Positions 1-11,665 of a DNA stretch of 64,000 bases are shown here, one piece after another. This stretch comes from Setophaga petechia. Lineage: Eukaryota > Chordata > Aves > Passeriformes > Parulidae. Below the pieces are notes generated by a model. That model did not search any database, was not told the DNA's origin, and saw only the letters and a list, made by a program, of their open reading frames with translations. Every line of letters begins with the position of its first letter. Position 1 is the stretch's first letter. The translations under genes were made by a program, and so were the position numbers. The DNA is taken from NCBI GenBank assembly GCA_024362935.1, contig JANCRA010000014.1, forward strand, positions 10,650,258 through 10,714,257, read 5' to 3'.

Positions 1-3000
1 ATAAATTCTGCTTTCCCTTATCATTGACAGGAATCACATTTACATATTCTCCTGGTGGAACTGATAATGCACCAGATGATTAATGTGCCTCGATGTAGTG
101 ATACCTGTAGACTGTTTGATCAATGTCTTGCAAAGAAAGTGTCTTTCATTCAGTATGCTCAGAGTCCAAAAATGCCCTGTGATTAATGTAACTAAATGTT
201 TGGGGTCAGCTGAAGCTCCAGTTCTTGTTCCTGATTCAATATCAAACTAAAGATAGGTCACAGGAGAGTGGATTAGTCATGTGAGGAAAAAGTCTGACCA
301 TGCAACTTCATCTCCTTAAGAAAACCTGAAGAAGAGTTCTAGTATTTTTTAGTTACCGCTACAGTCATCTGCACCATTTTTTCATCTCATTGTTAAACAG
401 AACAGCCCAACATGCTAAGCCTTTTAATGCCAGGATACTTTCACTATAAAAGTAAGTGGGTTTGATTCAGTCCTTGGCATTGAAGTTTGGATTTATTCAG
501 ATTTATTTATTACAGTTAGCGAACCATGAAAATCCAAGTCTCTGAAGTTATTCCCCAAAGAAAGCACTTCATACAGTTGGAAGATAACAAAATGTCTAAT
601 GAATACTAGAGACCTTTTCTTGGTTTTATTTGATTATCTGGGGTAATACTGACTATTTCTGCTTGATCTTACATCAGCTGCTTTGTGTCTTGTTAAAAAT
701 AGATGTAAGATATAGGAAATACAGGGACCTGCTGAGGGATGACTTTCACTTCCACCCATATTTACTCTTTTCCTCGAATGTGAAGGAGGTATAAAAGCCA
801 TTCAGCCAGTGAGGGGAAATGTCTCTCTTGCCACCCTGCCAGCTCTTTTCCCACCTTTGTCTCATTTCAAACACATCCCTGACCAGGAGGCAAGAAAGAA
901 GACTAAGGATAAAGAGTTCAGATGCATACTCTCAGCTAGCTCCCTACATGGTTGCCTTAGACTGTCTCTATAGTCATAGAAAGCCCTTGAAATTAAGTGA
1001 AGATAAATCCAGGCCAAAATATGGCATGCTGGGAACAGATAAAGGCATCTTGTAGGATAAAAGCATCTTGAAGGACATAGAGAATGTGGAGCTGGAATGG
1101 CTACTGGTTCCAGGAGAATAAAGGTGATGTGTAACTCCCTTAGTCCCACGAGCTGCTGCACTGCACCTCCCTGTCCTCAGCTTTGCTTCACCCAACACAG
1201 AAGCAATGCCTTGTCAACATAGAGGATGTATCCTGGACTCTGTCCAGACCCACTAATGCAGAAACCTCCTCCTATGCCACGCTGCCTCTCATGCTACTGA
1301 GCTGCCTCTATTGCAGCCAGGCCTCACAAGGCCAAATGGAATCATCTTATAAGCAACCTCTGCCAAAGAGAAAGAGGCAGTGAGATCCACCTGAAAACTG
1401 CTGGTTTCCAATGTAGTTAATCTTATAGACCACAATGATCTAAAGAGTAAGGCAATAAAAGACCAGGTGAGAAAATATATTATTGATGAATTTTCACTCT
1501 TCTCCTTGTGTCCTCCGAACTGACTATGGCACCATTGAAAGTATAGCCTGGGCCCTAAATTCCTGTGTTGCAAATGAGCATGTCTGGCACCAAAACCCAG
1601 TCTGTGCCTTGCTGAAATTCCCAGCTGATGAGGGCTCCAGCCCCTGACTGCTCTCTCTAATCAGCCAATACCTGCACACTTTGCATAAGGGAAGATGACA
1701 AACCTGGTACCAAATTTACACTCATGAAATGTAATCACCTTCAGCAGCTCCATTTCTTACTTTCCTTAAGGCAAACAAAGTTTCTGGGCCGTGTCTTTAA
1801 CTGCCGTGGTGCACAGGACATTCCTTACCCTCTTTCTAATGTTTCCCTCAACACAGCTTAATTCAGTGCTTCACAACTGCACTGCGGCCTTCAGCATCAA
1901 AACTGGCAAGAGCTTTCAACTTTAAGAAACTATAAGGGGCTCTGAGATTGTATTTATTATTCAAGGAAAATTCAAGACTTATAAACATATCGTAAATACT
2001 AATAGAGCTGCAAAAGTTAATTAATGAAAAATAACTATTATGAAAAGTGTTATCAATAATTTCAGGAATAACATGCATAATGAATGAATTTTGCCCAGGG
2101 GTAATAGCTTGCATCTTGGCCTGATTTAGTATGGAGAAACTGCATCATAATGAAAGGCAGAATTATCACATAGTATAACTGTGAGCTTTATCACTGCTTG
2201 GTAGGATCCTAAAACTGTCATCAAAATGTTAAAATTACACTCACTTAAATGATCTCTATAATACAAAACTACATGCATGTGGATTTATTGCCCTCACAAT
2301 AATGTGAACAACTTCACCATCACTGATTTGTAAAATGTTAATTATTCTGCTGTAAAGATATACATCAAAATAAAACAAGATGACACTTTTAAAGAGGGTC
2401 GGCTTGAGGCAGGAACTTTACCAAATATGGTCTCTTGATTTTAAATATGGACGAAATTATTTGTCACTTGAAAGGTTTGGTGTTTCCTATTTAATTTCTT
2501 GGGTAGTTTTGTAAGTGACATTGACTTAGGTTACTAAAACATAAGGGATTTTTCATTTTTTGAGAAATATATTTGATCTGCTCTTTTCAATGCCAGAATA
2601 AGAGGGTAAAAGCGACTTCCTTGCTTTGGGAAGAAGTTCAAGTTACAAAGGCCAATGACCTAAATGTCTATGTCTCTTAAGGGACTAATTCTTGCACATA
2701 CCCAAATCCAATGGAATAATAAAATGGAGTTACTTTATAACAGAATAAATGTATTGGGAAAATAAGTGGATGTTATTTACACACTCTTATATTTAAATTT
2801 TGTGTAGACAATATATACTCAGCACAAACCATTACATCTCTAGCAAGGTTTTGCTATTATGTTAGAGATCTTATTGCACCTCACCAGTAAACTTGCTTTT
2901 AATCATCAAATACCATCTAATTGCATACGAGTCTTATTAATGAACAATATGGCAATGTTTTAAATTATATGGGTTCATAATGGATTACACAAAATATGAA

Positions 3001-5931
3001 CAGTATTGTTCATCAAAACCTTAACTTCGCACCTACCAACATTATTTAATTAAAACTATTTGTTAGAAGGAATATACTTAATCTAGACTTATCTCTAGAC
3101 AAACTTTAAGGTCCTAATTCTGCAAGAATATTTCTATCCTTTCAGACTTCATTCTCAGGTCTTAGATTTTTAAGATTCTCACATTCATAATTCTGCAAGC
3201 ACAAACATTTGTAGATATGAAGGCCATCAGAAATTCTAACTCATCCACAACATATCTTCCTCAATCTTATGAATTAACAAATTTAAGTAACTTTGCAACA
3301 TTGATGAACCTATAATGCATATGTATGTATATAGTGCTGGATAACTGGAGAAGGAGACACAAATATGCAGGTAGACTTCTTGTTCAGTAGCAAAAAAATA
3401 ATAATAAAATTAAAGTAACAGTCAACAATGGCATTCAAATAGTACCAAATTCAGTAAAATCCTGGAGGAGAAGTTAATCTGATAGAATATTACTATTTGT
3501 TGGTTGTTATAGCTTTGTGGAATCTTTAGGATGTATGCACAAAGTTCTCTAGTTTTTCCATGAACTTCAAAGGATTTTCACTTCTCTGCCTTATTTTCAT
3601 AGGACTAGGGCTATTGTGAATCCATGAATAGGTTATAAACCACCCCTCAACTCCATCCTAGGCCAAGTAGGGTTTACCTAATATTCTCTAACAAGCCATA
3701 TTTCAGTTCCAAAATTAACCTGTTTTTGTTGCAATTCATTAGAAAGGATACTATCCTTTGTCACAAAATGCTCGATTTTATAAAATCTAACTACATTTTC
3801 TTTTTTTAAAAAGCATCTCTGCTGTATTCATCTCAGGCAAATTAGTTTCTTCAAAAGCACATGAGCTTATTGGGAGGAACACTTGGAAATGATTGCTAAA
3901 GAGGAAGGTTGCATGGGGTACGTCTTCTAAGACATTGAAGAATGGAAGCAAATGGGAGTGAATGAACAAATTAATGATTAAGGAAGATTTTTTTTTTTTA
4001 TTTATTCTGGAAGCTCTGTCCAGCTTGGCCTCCCAGGTTCGAGTAATCTTTCACTGTCAACATATGCCACGAGATTGATTCAATTAAGATTAGCGGCACT
4101 AGAGAAAAAAAGTGGCATGGTTTACTTTTGATTAGTATTGTCTTTCCTCCCATCTCACAGTGCCTGTGACCCCTACAACCAAGATAGCTTAAATATATTA
4201 GATGATGAAAGTAAATCATTTGTCCAGTATGAATAGGCAGAAGAGGAAACAAGCTTAATCATCACTTATATTTTAGATGCTTTTACATCTTTGCAAGGAT
4301 TCTCTTTTCCATTTCACACATTGAATTTAATTGACTTACGATTAACTCTTACTCATATCTAAAACAGGGGCAATGGTGTAGAGCTGGGAAAAAAAGGGCA
4401 GGGTACTGAATACAGTTTACTGCATGAAGTAGTGTAATTCCCAATATAATTACCTTTGAAGGTGGATTAGTTTCTATCCCTCTTGCATCAGGAGTGCTTT
4501 AAGAGTATATAAAGGACACTTAGTTCCCATATCACACATTAGCAGGTAGATTACATTTGAAAATTAGCTGGAGACTGAGGGTGTTCATCTCCCTGCTGTC
4601 ACTAGCATGGCCTACATTTTCTGCTGGTACAAATGGGATAAACTGTCTTGAAAACAATAGAACCAGACATTCTTACAGTAGATGAGAATTTGACTGAAAG
4701 CCGGGGTTGTTTTGTTTTTGGGTTTTTTTTCCCCTTACATCAGAATGAAAAAGGAAGCTAATTCCCATATTATCCATTCTGGAGAAAAATGGCATTTTTT
4801 CTATTTTTCACAGTCTCCTAGGACACAGAAAGATGAAATAACTTAAATCAGACAGGTATCCTAGGCTTCATGGTAACACAGATAATAATAGGGAAAGGAG
4901 CACCATTTGCTACTCTAGTTATGTTTCTGTCACTGTATAAAAAGGTTTTATTCAGTTCAACAAAATAGATCATAAATCTAGGGCACAGTGTATTGCCTTT
5001 ATGTTTCTGGAGCTACCTATAAATTGGAGGTTAACTAATACACCTATTTTAATTACAAACAAACTGAAAGAGCAAAATCTCACCTTTAAGTGTTATAACA
5101 CAAAAACTGCAGACCAACATTAGTCAACAGCAGCTTTTAGAAATATCATCTTGGCCAGCCAGGGGGTGATTCTGACACAAAGATGAAGTTTCCTCTGACT
5201 TATGCTAAGATTTCAATCATGGCACAAGGATGTAAAAGGTACTTTTTAGCACTCATGGTGTTTGATAGAAACACATGTCAATCACAAATATTTTTCCCTG
5301 AGATATATGAGGTGGGATCCTTGTCTGGATCCATGTCAAGTAATACTGGTAGAGGGTTGATAGGTAAAGGACACCAACATAGCCTTTTATCTTTGCCCCA
5401 AATTCATATTCCAAACCAGTCTCAGCACTGAGTGTAATGAAATCAGAAGTCTCAGTTCAGTCCCTAGTGGCATTAGTTCACATTATAAAATCATTACACA
5501 TCATTTGACAATGTTGTGCACTGTTAGCATAGAGAAGAACTTGTTCTGTGTCTCTGGGGGAGATGGTCCCCACAGGAAAGATCAGGTTTGTGTGTGATGA
5601 GGAGGTGCAGGGGCGAGTGCAGCTGGCTGGTTGATAATGAGCACTTTGATGTTTAGCGTTTTTACTCCCTTAACACTCATCAAGACCAATATTTGTCAGA
5701 ATACAAAGAGGGGAAAAAAGTCAAATTGTTGTTTTCTAAAAGGGCAACTGAGTAACATTTACCTAGTACAAGCTTAAAGAGAAATTCAGATGTTGGAAAA
5801 TACACAGAACATATTAAAACAGCTTTGTCTATTGCTATTCAAAACATCTTTGACTATTGCTAGTCTGGAACTTCAATGTAGAAACATGGATGTTTTCCTA
5901 TTTCCTTTCTTTTTTCCCCCTTTAAAGGCAG
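1..5931. other. AT-rich non-coding stretch
   Basis: I see no gene here. Open frames are all under 100 codons, overlap each other on both strands, and lack recognisable motifs. The sequence is AT-rich and mostly single-copy to the eye. Small sites worth noting are a TATA-like box GGTATAAAAGCC around 788-799, another TATA-like run near 4505-4512, and a perfect SRF-type CArG box CCAAATATGG at 2421-2430. Words this short are expected by chance in AT-rich DNA, so I do not call promoters from them. A T-run lies near 3988-3999. Confidence 0.6.
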
Positions 5932-6024
5932 ATTTACAGCATAACATCTGATCTCATACACTTGTCACCATGGTACTCTCCAAAGGCCCCGAAGACAATG
6001 GATCCTTCCCAGTCAAGCAAAGGA
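5932..6024 (+). CDS. Candidate internal coding exon, unrecognised
   Basis: A long pyrimidine run (about 5894-5923) leads to an AG at 5930-5931, and GTGAGTG follows at 6025, so both splice signals look good. The 93 bases between are open in the frame starting at the first base. They encode 31 residues beginning IYSITSDLIHLSPWYSPKAP and ending QSSKG. The length is a multiple of three and both ends are phase 0. That phase matches the candidate terminal piece at 11537, so the two could splice together. I do not recognise the peptide. No upstream partner exon is clear in the window; a weak 51-base candidate lies at 402-452. Chance matches of this kind are common, so this stays low confidence. It could also be an untranslated RNA exon or nothing. 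Confidence 0.2.
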
Positions 6025-7320
6025 GTGAGTGTTTGCAGACTGGGTGTCTAACTCTGCATCTGGGGCTTTGAAAAGCTCAGGCAGAGCCTGCCCCAGCTCA
6101 CAGGCTCCCCAGCACACTGTTTATAGCCTGCTTTCACAGCTTGCAGCAGCACATCTTTAATTACTGGGAAAGAATCCTGTCTTTTAATTGTAGTTGAAAA
6201 AGTAAGTATCTTTGCAGGCCACCGAAACAGGCTCCTTCTCAAGTGGATTGAGCCACAATTGTAATTGGAATATAAAGAAGCAAGGCAGTTAATTAGCTCT
6301 GCAGTTTTAGTTTAAATGCTACATTGGCTTTTGAGTCATGGAAAAATCACCATTCCCAAGAGCACGGGTGAAACTGTCTGGACAGCTGCTGGAAAACCCA
6401 GTCCCCAGGGGTGACCTAGGGCATTGTAACTGCAAAGGCTGGGGATGGTAAAGCCAGGTAAAACTGGCTGGAAGCCATCACTTTGCTGCAGCATGAGAAC
6501 TGCCTCGTGTTGGTCCTATGACAACTTAACTTGAGGCAAGTCAAGACCAGAGAGTTGTCCTGTCTGAGCCACATGTTCCTCCCCTGAACCTCCCTGCTCC
6601 TCCAGTGGGGTGAAATAGATCGGGAGAGGCTGGACAGGAGCCAGGACCATACTGGGGACAGAGGAGCACAGGAGCCCAACCTACACAGGTCCAACCACAG
6701 CAGAACCAATGCCTAGGAAGTATGTACTGAGCAGTCTTGGCTCTGGCCTGCCTTAAACATCACAGCAATTGAAGTGATTTACAGTAGACTGAAAAGCCCG
6801 TCATATCTGTCCCTTGACAGAAAAATTAGGGTTGAAAACATCTGGGTCTGATTAGCAGCCATCAGCCTAGGGCCCACAAAAGCCATGGCTCAGGCCTAGA
6901 GCACCACTAACATCTGGATTTGGAGGCAATTTCACCGAGCAAGTTGCACTTCCTTCTATGCCAGCCAGTTCTTGAGTTCTTTGATTTGGGTTTCTGCCTC
7001 ATTTTCATAATTTCTCTGAAATTAATATACCACGGTTTGTTTTCTTTTCTAAGATTGATGTTTTGATACATTCTCATACCCAGACTGTTTTAAACAGAGC
7101 AACCTTGCTCATGCTTACCCTGATACAATAAAATCAGGAGACCTGACAATACTAAACACACTCTAGGTAGCCATAAGCAGGCTTATCCACTGTTCACCTC
7201 AGTGTAAATATTTTCAAAACAAAATTAGGGAATAAGTGACTGTTCCAATTGTTCCAAGTCCTTTCTGCTTTAAATTGCTTATCCAGCAGCTGTAGTCTGG
7301 GGGCTGGGGGAACGACGGGT
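6025..7320. other. Non-coding, moderately mixed base composition
   Basis: No gene seen. The part from about 6400 to 6720 is GC-richer than its surroundings and carries a 97-codon minus-strand open frame with no recognisable domain. From 6740 to 7320 the sequence returns to AT-rich DNA without clear repeats. Confidence 0.5.
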
Positions 7321-7321
7321 C

Positions 7322-7720
7322 TTGGAGATATCTGGCTTCATTCACCATTCATTCTTAAATGGTGTAACAGTTTTATGGCCTTCCCTTAATGATCACCCAT
7401 TGTGTAATGGATTGCCAATCAAGGATCACTTAATGACAAAACAGAATAATTTAACCCCTATTCAAATGACAATGCCCAGAATTGCCCACGTAAATGTCTT
7501 TACACAACAGAAAGTTTTTCAGCTGAATGAGGTAAATAACATTAACAAGCTATTATCCACTAGCTCTTCCTCGCCAGTTACAAAAGACCGACCTTTGAAC
7601 TCTGAACTTTCTCTTTGACTGATGGCCGCCATTATAACATTTGTGTCAGTCGTTTAAAACTGCAGGTGTAGCCACTCACAATACCTAATAAAATGTGTAG
7701 GCTTTGAGGGAGGAGAAACT
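7322..7720. promoter_or_regulatory. Candidate regulatory element with receptor and YY1-type sites
   Basis: The block combines three nuclear-receptor half-sites in a row (7589-7608) with GCCGCCAT, the reverse complement of a YY1-type core, at about 7625-7632. CpGs are kept in an otherwise CpG-poor area (the frame CCTCGCC, GACCG, GGCCGCC). A 98-codon + strand open frame covers much of it but has no recognisable domain. The presence of sites is seen; their use as an enhancer is inferred. Alignment to other birds would decide whether it is conserved. Confidence 0.3.
7589..7608 (-). promoter_or_regulatory. Three DR1-spaced nuclear receptor half-sites
   Basis: Read on the minus strand the 20 bases give AGTTCA, one base, AGTTCA, one base, AGGTCG. 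Direct repeats of AGKTCA spaced by one base are the known binding pattern of HNF4, COUP-TF and PPAR/RXR-type receptors. Three units in register are less expected by chance than one pair. Binding itself is inferred. Confidence 0.35.
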
Positions 7721-7739
7721 CGGAGTTCACAGGAACAAA

Positions 7740-10379
7740 ACTGCAAGAATTAGTAAGGGCATTTCAAAAGGATTAATGTCCCGTTATTGTCCCGCAGCAC
7801 AGACGGGCTGACACAGCAGTGGCTCTGCTGCCCGTGTCCCATCAGGACAGACCCTGGCTTTGCAGTGCCCAGAGCGGGCACAGCTGGCAGCAGCTGTCCA
7901 GGAGCTCCAGCCTTTGGAGTGGTGCTTCTCACCGAGCATCTCCTTCCAAGGTCACTTTAGGAAATGTCACTTGGGATGCTAAATCACACAGATGGTCTTA
8001 AAAAAGTAGTTATCACTGCTAAATACACCACCAAGGGACACGTGTGGGGACAAGGGACAACTTTCCCAGGCAGGGAATGTTTGTGATATCACTTTTTTGT
8101 AGTTGACTGATCATAAACTTATGAAAATATGAAACATCATGAACATGATAAGAGACAGGAACTGATGGGCAGGAGGTCTATAAGTACCTGCTCTCTACGT
8201 GGAATACACTTAGGAAGAGAGAGGAGGTATTTTCAAATCAGATACAACACCTAAGAATCTACAAGAGGCCAGTGATCATCCTAGGAGCTCTACAGAAACT
8301 AAAATTAGTGAATACCTTGCTTACTTTAAACCATAGCCTGGGGTTTAGTGAACTGACACAGCATGGACGGCACCTGCACTACACCTCAGCCCCTGCCTTT
8401 AATGTGGAAGTGAATGAAAAGACAACCTGCAAAGCAGAAGCTACACAGGACACAAGGTTACAGGACAGCAAGGCAAGCACCTTACTCCTTTCATGTGGTC
8501 TTTACACATTTTTAAAAAACTGAAACCGATTGAAAGTGAGTGCAAAAATAAGTAGTTGTTTACTGGTTTTCACCAAAAGTGAATTTAAAAGGCAAATCAG
8601 TACAACACAGCCACTTATTGGAACCAGATTCTAAATTTGTACAGTATTTATAAGACTTGCCTTACAAGAAAAGGCACAATATACTTTGATTTATTTAGAC
8701 AGTCTGAAATAAGCCACCTATGTTCCAGATAAAAGTTTCAACATTATGATCAACTCTGTGACAAAAATATGCACATTTTATTTGTCTAGTAATAAATTTA
8801 AAGACGTTTGAACACGGTTGTGGATATACTGCAATTACAGAAATAAGGAACTTGATCAAATAACATGTTCACTTTGAATTATTAATGCAGTTAGATTTAA
8901 ATAATTGAAATATGTACTTTATTAATGTTTTGAGTTGAAAATAATATCAAATTATGTAATAATATTTTAGGTAATTACTATGTAACAGGAGCTAATCTAA
9001 TGTTAGTAAAAAAAAGTTTAAAAAATCAGATGGTAAGAATGACCACTTGATTCCCACCAACATCTAGGGGAATTTAGGGATTCTAAATGCATACTGTTTT
9101 AAATTTTTTGCCATCTTTTGTACAGATGCCTCACAAAACCACAATGACCCCATCAGAAAAGGCTTACAGAGTTTGCTCTTTTGAGTACCTCCTGTAGTCA
9201 CATGCATATAAATATTACCAAAAAAGCCCCAAACAAACCAGAAAAAAACCCAACCAACAAAGCAAGACTTCATACCTAATAACCAGCCAGATAAGTCCTA
9301 AAGACCTGGTCACAGAGCCTTAAGCCAAAGAACAAAGATGGAGTTCCTGGTTTGGTACACAAATACTCAGAAAATCAAATTAAACCATCTCTCTGAAATA
9401 CCAGAATGGGTGGCCCACAGATCCAAATGGGGACCAACAGACCTATCCGTTTCAGTCACTGCTTTAAACAAAGAACAAGTCAGGAGCATCCAAAAGTCTT
9501 TAAATCCTCAGCACTTAGCTGAATGAGATGGTCTCTATCTCTAAATCTACCTCCATGGTAAACATTTCTGGCAAGTTCAGTAGGGATGATAAAGGAAGAA
9601 GGAAAGATACCTTTTTTCTCCTGAAAAGCTGGATGTGCATTCCTAGGCATGTCCCTGCCTCTCTGTTCTTGCTCTGCAAGGAGAAAATATTGCAGCATTA
9701 GAGCCACAGGGACAGCTTCCACCCAGAATCCTCCAGCTGCAATCCAGTTAGCAAAACTGGACCCAAATAGTGTATCACATACCTTGATGAAGAGAATGGG
9801 AGTGAAAGCTACAAGACAATTCCAGTGTTAACTGAGTCATTTCTGGTATCCATATCCAGCAAGGAATGGAATCCCACTGCCACTGTTTTCTTCCCAATTT
9901 TCTTTAACATTCTTGTGTTTAACATAAAAGACACCCACACATTGTACCAGAAATGCCACACAGAATAGGTTAGGGATGCTTCAAATAATTGCCTGCAGTG
10001 TCCCTGATGTGACCAGCAAAGACCTGAGGGAGAAAAAAGGAAGTTTATAAAGAAATCCACGAATATTCTAGAGGATAACATCACTTTAGTTTTAGAATGG
10101 GTATGTTGGGCACATCAATATACACAGCTTGTATTGAAGTATTTTCTTTGAGGCCAAAGAATCAAGAGAGAAGTTTAGGGAAATACCAAATATTCAAAAT
10201 CACTGAAAGCCCCCAACTTTCCTATGAGATGGGCACAAAGCACACTCGTAGTAGGGCTTTCTCTCCTTCCCCAGAATCCCTGTTACAGGTGACTTGAACT
10301 GCCTGGTGTCAGCCACAACCCCTGACCCGTGTGATGCTCCAGCTTGCTAGGGCTGAGGGCACACACATATCACCGCACG
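7740..10379. other. Non-coding stretch
   Basis: No gene seen. About 7780-7960 is GC-richer, with a short hairpin (CAGCAG / CTGCTG arms, 7815-7831) and an E-box CACGTG near 8040. From 8530 to 9060 the DNA is very AT-rich. An A/C-rich tract with the CCC-in-A texture lies at about 9218-9265. Open frames up to 91 codons overlap on both strands and look random. Confidence 0.5.
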
Positions 10380-10560
10380 GGGACCTGACACGGTCTTATC
10401 TCAGGCCTTTTGCTGCTGACATTTGTCACCGCTTCAAAACTTATTATAGCCACCATCTCCGCTTAAATTTACAGATACGTTTTAATTAATGGGGGAAAAT
10501 GCGTTTATCTCCTCCGAGCAGTGCCTGGCTCCCAAGCGTTTGTTATCTCCGGTGTGAAAT
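10380..10560. promoter_or_regulatory. GATA-type site cluster beside CpG island
   Basis: TTATCTC (GAGATAA on the other strand, a GATA-factor core) occurs three times, at 10396-10402, 10505-10511 and 10543-10549. Between them lies TTTTAATTAATGG, a homeodomain-type word, at about 10480-10492. The stretch keeps several CpGs and runs directly into the CpG island. This arrangement is typical of a conserved promoter-proximal enhancer. The motifs are seen; the function is inferred. Confidence 0.4.
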
Positions 10561-11045
10561 TTAGGCTGACAAGAATCAGCGCTTCCCACGCCGCCTTCCG
10601 CGCCGGCGGCCAGGCGGGGCCGGGAGCGGGGCCGGGAGCTGCTGCCTGCCCAGCCCTGCTCACACAAGTGTGCAGAACACATCTGCCCGGGCTCTGCCAG
10701 CCGGGGCCGTGTGACCAATTCAGCGTCAGAGAGGGAAATTAACGATAAAGAGTTTAATTGTGAGTAAACAATACCGCATGACGGACGGACAGACCGCAGC
10801 AGTGGGGACTGAAGGGCCGAGCGCTCAATCCCAGCTGTGGCCGCCTCGGTGCTTTCACTAAGGATCGCCCTCCCCGTCTGCTCTGTCCGAGCGGGCTTTC
10901 GGCGCTGCCGGTCACTTCCAGCCGCACCGTGTCCCTCCTGCCCGGCGGTGAGGATGCTCCGGGCGGGTGAGGATGCCCGAAACACTGCGGCTCGGTCGGA
11001 GGAACGAGACACTGCCCACCTCACACACCTAAACAGGGGCAAATG
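10561..11045. promoter_or_regulatory. CpG island, candidate promoter
   Basis: I count about 42 CpG dinucleotides in roughly 480 bases, far denser than the surrounding DNA. It holds a GC box GGCGGGGC (10613-10620), a 12-base GC-rich unit in tandem (10614-10637), and a CCAAT box in the context GACCAATTCAG (about 10712-10722). A 186-codon minus-strand open frame (10482-11042) and shorter + frames run through it. They are rich in S, R and A with no recognisable domain, as expected where stop codons are depleted by GC content. In vertebrates such islands usually mark promoters. Direction is unclear, and no first exon can be fixed from sequence alone. Confidence 0.65.
10614..10637 (+). repeat. Tandem 12-mer with G-quadruplex potential
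   Basis: The unit GCGGGGCCGGGA occurs twice back to back. Together they give four G-tracts (4, 3, 4 and 3 G) with loops of 2, 3 and 2 bases at 10616-10636, which fits the usual G-quadruplex pattern. It lies inside the CpG island. Confidence 0.6.
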
Positions 11046-11136
11046 ACCGAGCAGACAGCATCAAGAGCGTGCTAGACACCTCTAATGTTTTTCTTAAATA
11101 ATAGCGTTTCTTTCTTTAAAATTGCCAGCTGACTAA

Positions 11137-11189
11137 ATATGTGCGTCATATTATACCTCATAATATATGTGTGTCATATCACACCCTCA
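11137..11189 (+). repeat. Short diverged tandem duplication
   Basis: Copies at 11137-11160 and 11165-11189 share ATATGTG-GTCATAT and a CTCA end, differing at a few bases plus one insertion. It looks like an old local duplication of about 28 bases. Confidence 0.55.
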
Positions 11190-11536
11190 AAAGCACATAG
11201 GCCTAGGAAGCCTGGGTACAGATGGTTTGGGAACAAGGAGTTGGTTGACATGAATAATTACCCAGATTCTGAGTGCCCTTGAACAAATTGTTTCAGGTTA
11301 TTGGAGGTAAATCTGAGGAGCTGGAGCAGTTTCTGCCCACTGTGCCTTAGTTTCCTTCTTCATGAAATGGGAAGAGTTCTGAGAGACTGTGGGGATTATC
11401 TGCAGATCCTGTGAAATGGTAAAACACATCAGTTGAGTAAAGTTTATGAGGGAAGATACCGAATTCTTGTTCATCATTTTGTTTCTTTCTTTCCCCTTCA
11501 CTCCCATTCTCATTGCTTATTGATTTTTGTTTCCAG

Positions 11537-11665
11537 CTGACATACGAGCGACAGCCTACATTAAGACAACAGCAACTGAAGCATCAGGAAAGTCAGCATC
11601 ACTATATACCATTAAGAAATCTGCTGTTTGATGATGCACATTTACCACTCCAAGAAGTGCCTTAG
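11537..11665 (+). CDS. Candidate terminal coding exon, unrecognised
   Basis: A T-rich run and TTTCCAG (ending 11536) precede an open frame of 42 codons that ends with TAG at 11663-11665. The peptide begins LTYERQPTLRQQQLKHQESQ and ends HLPLQEVP; it is rich in Q, L and H. Two CpGs survive in its first bases (TACGAGCGA) within CpG-poor DNA, which can mark constraint. It starts in phase 0, the same as the donor at 6024, so the two pieces could join. It lies about 0.5 kb downstream of the CpG island, so it might instead belong to a short transcript starting there. An AATAAA at about 12841 is a possible poly(A) signal. I do not recognise the protein, and about one random frame in eight of this length is stop-free, so chance remains likely. 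Confidence 0.25.
   Translation: MTYERQPTLRQQQLKHQESQHHYIPLRNLLFDDAHLPLQEVP

Noticed and set aside
402..452. 51-base exon-like piece between TTAAACAG and GTAAGT
   Set aside because: Only 16 whole codons, two of three frames have stops, and no partner exon in matching phase is visible.
788..799. GGTATAAAAGCC as a gene promoter
   Set aside because: No CpG-rich context and no supported exon follows; isolated TATA words are expected in AT-rich DNA.
4034..4048. GGTTCGAGTAATC looked like a tRNA B box
   Set aside because: No A box upstream, no acceptor or T-stem pairing; a chance match.
5150..5175. GGCCAGCCAGGGGGTGATT looked like a CTCF site
   Set aside because: It needs an extra base to fit the core and lacks the GGCGC end.
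10482..11042. 186-codon minus-strand open frame
   Set aside because: It lies inside a CpG island where stops are rare, overlaps + strand frames, and has no recognisable domain.
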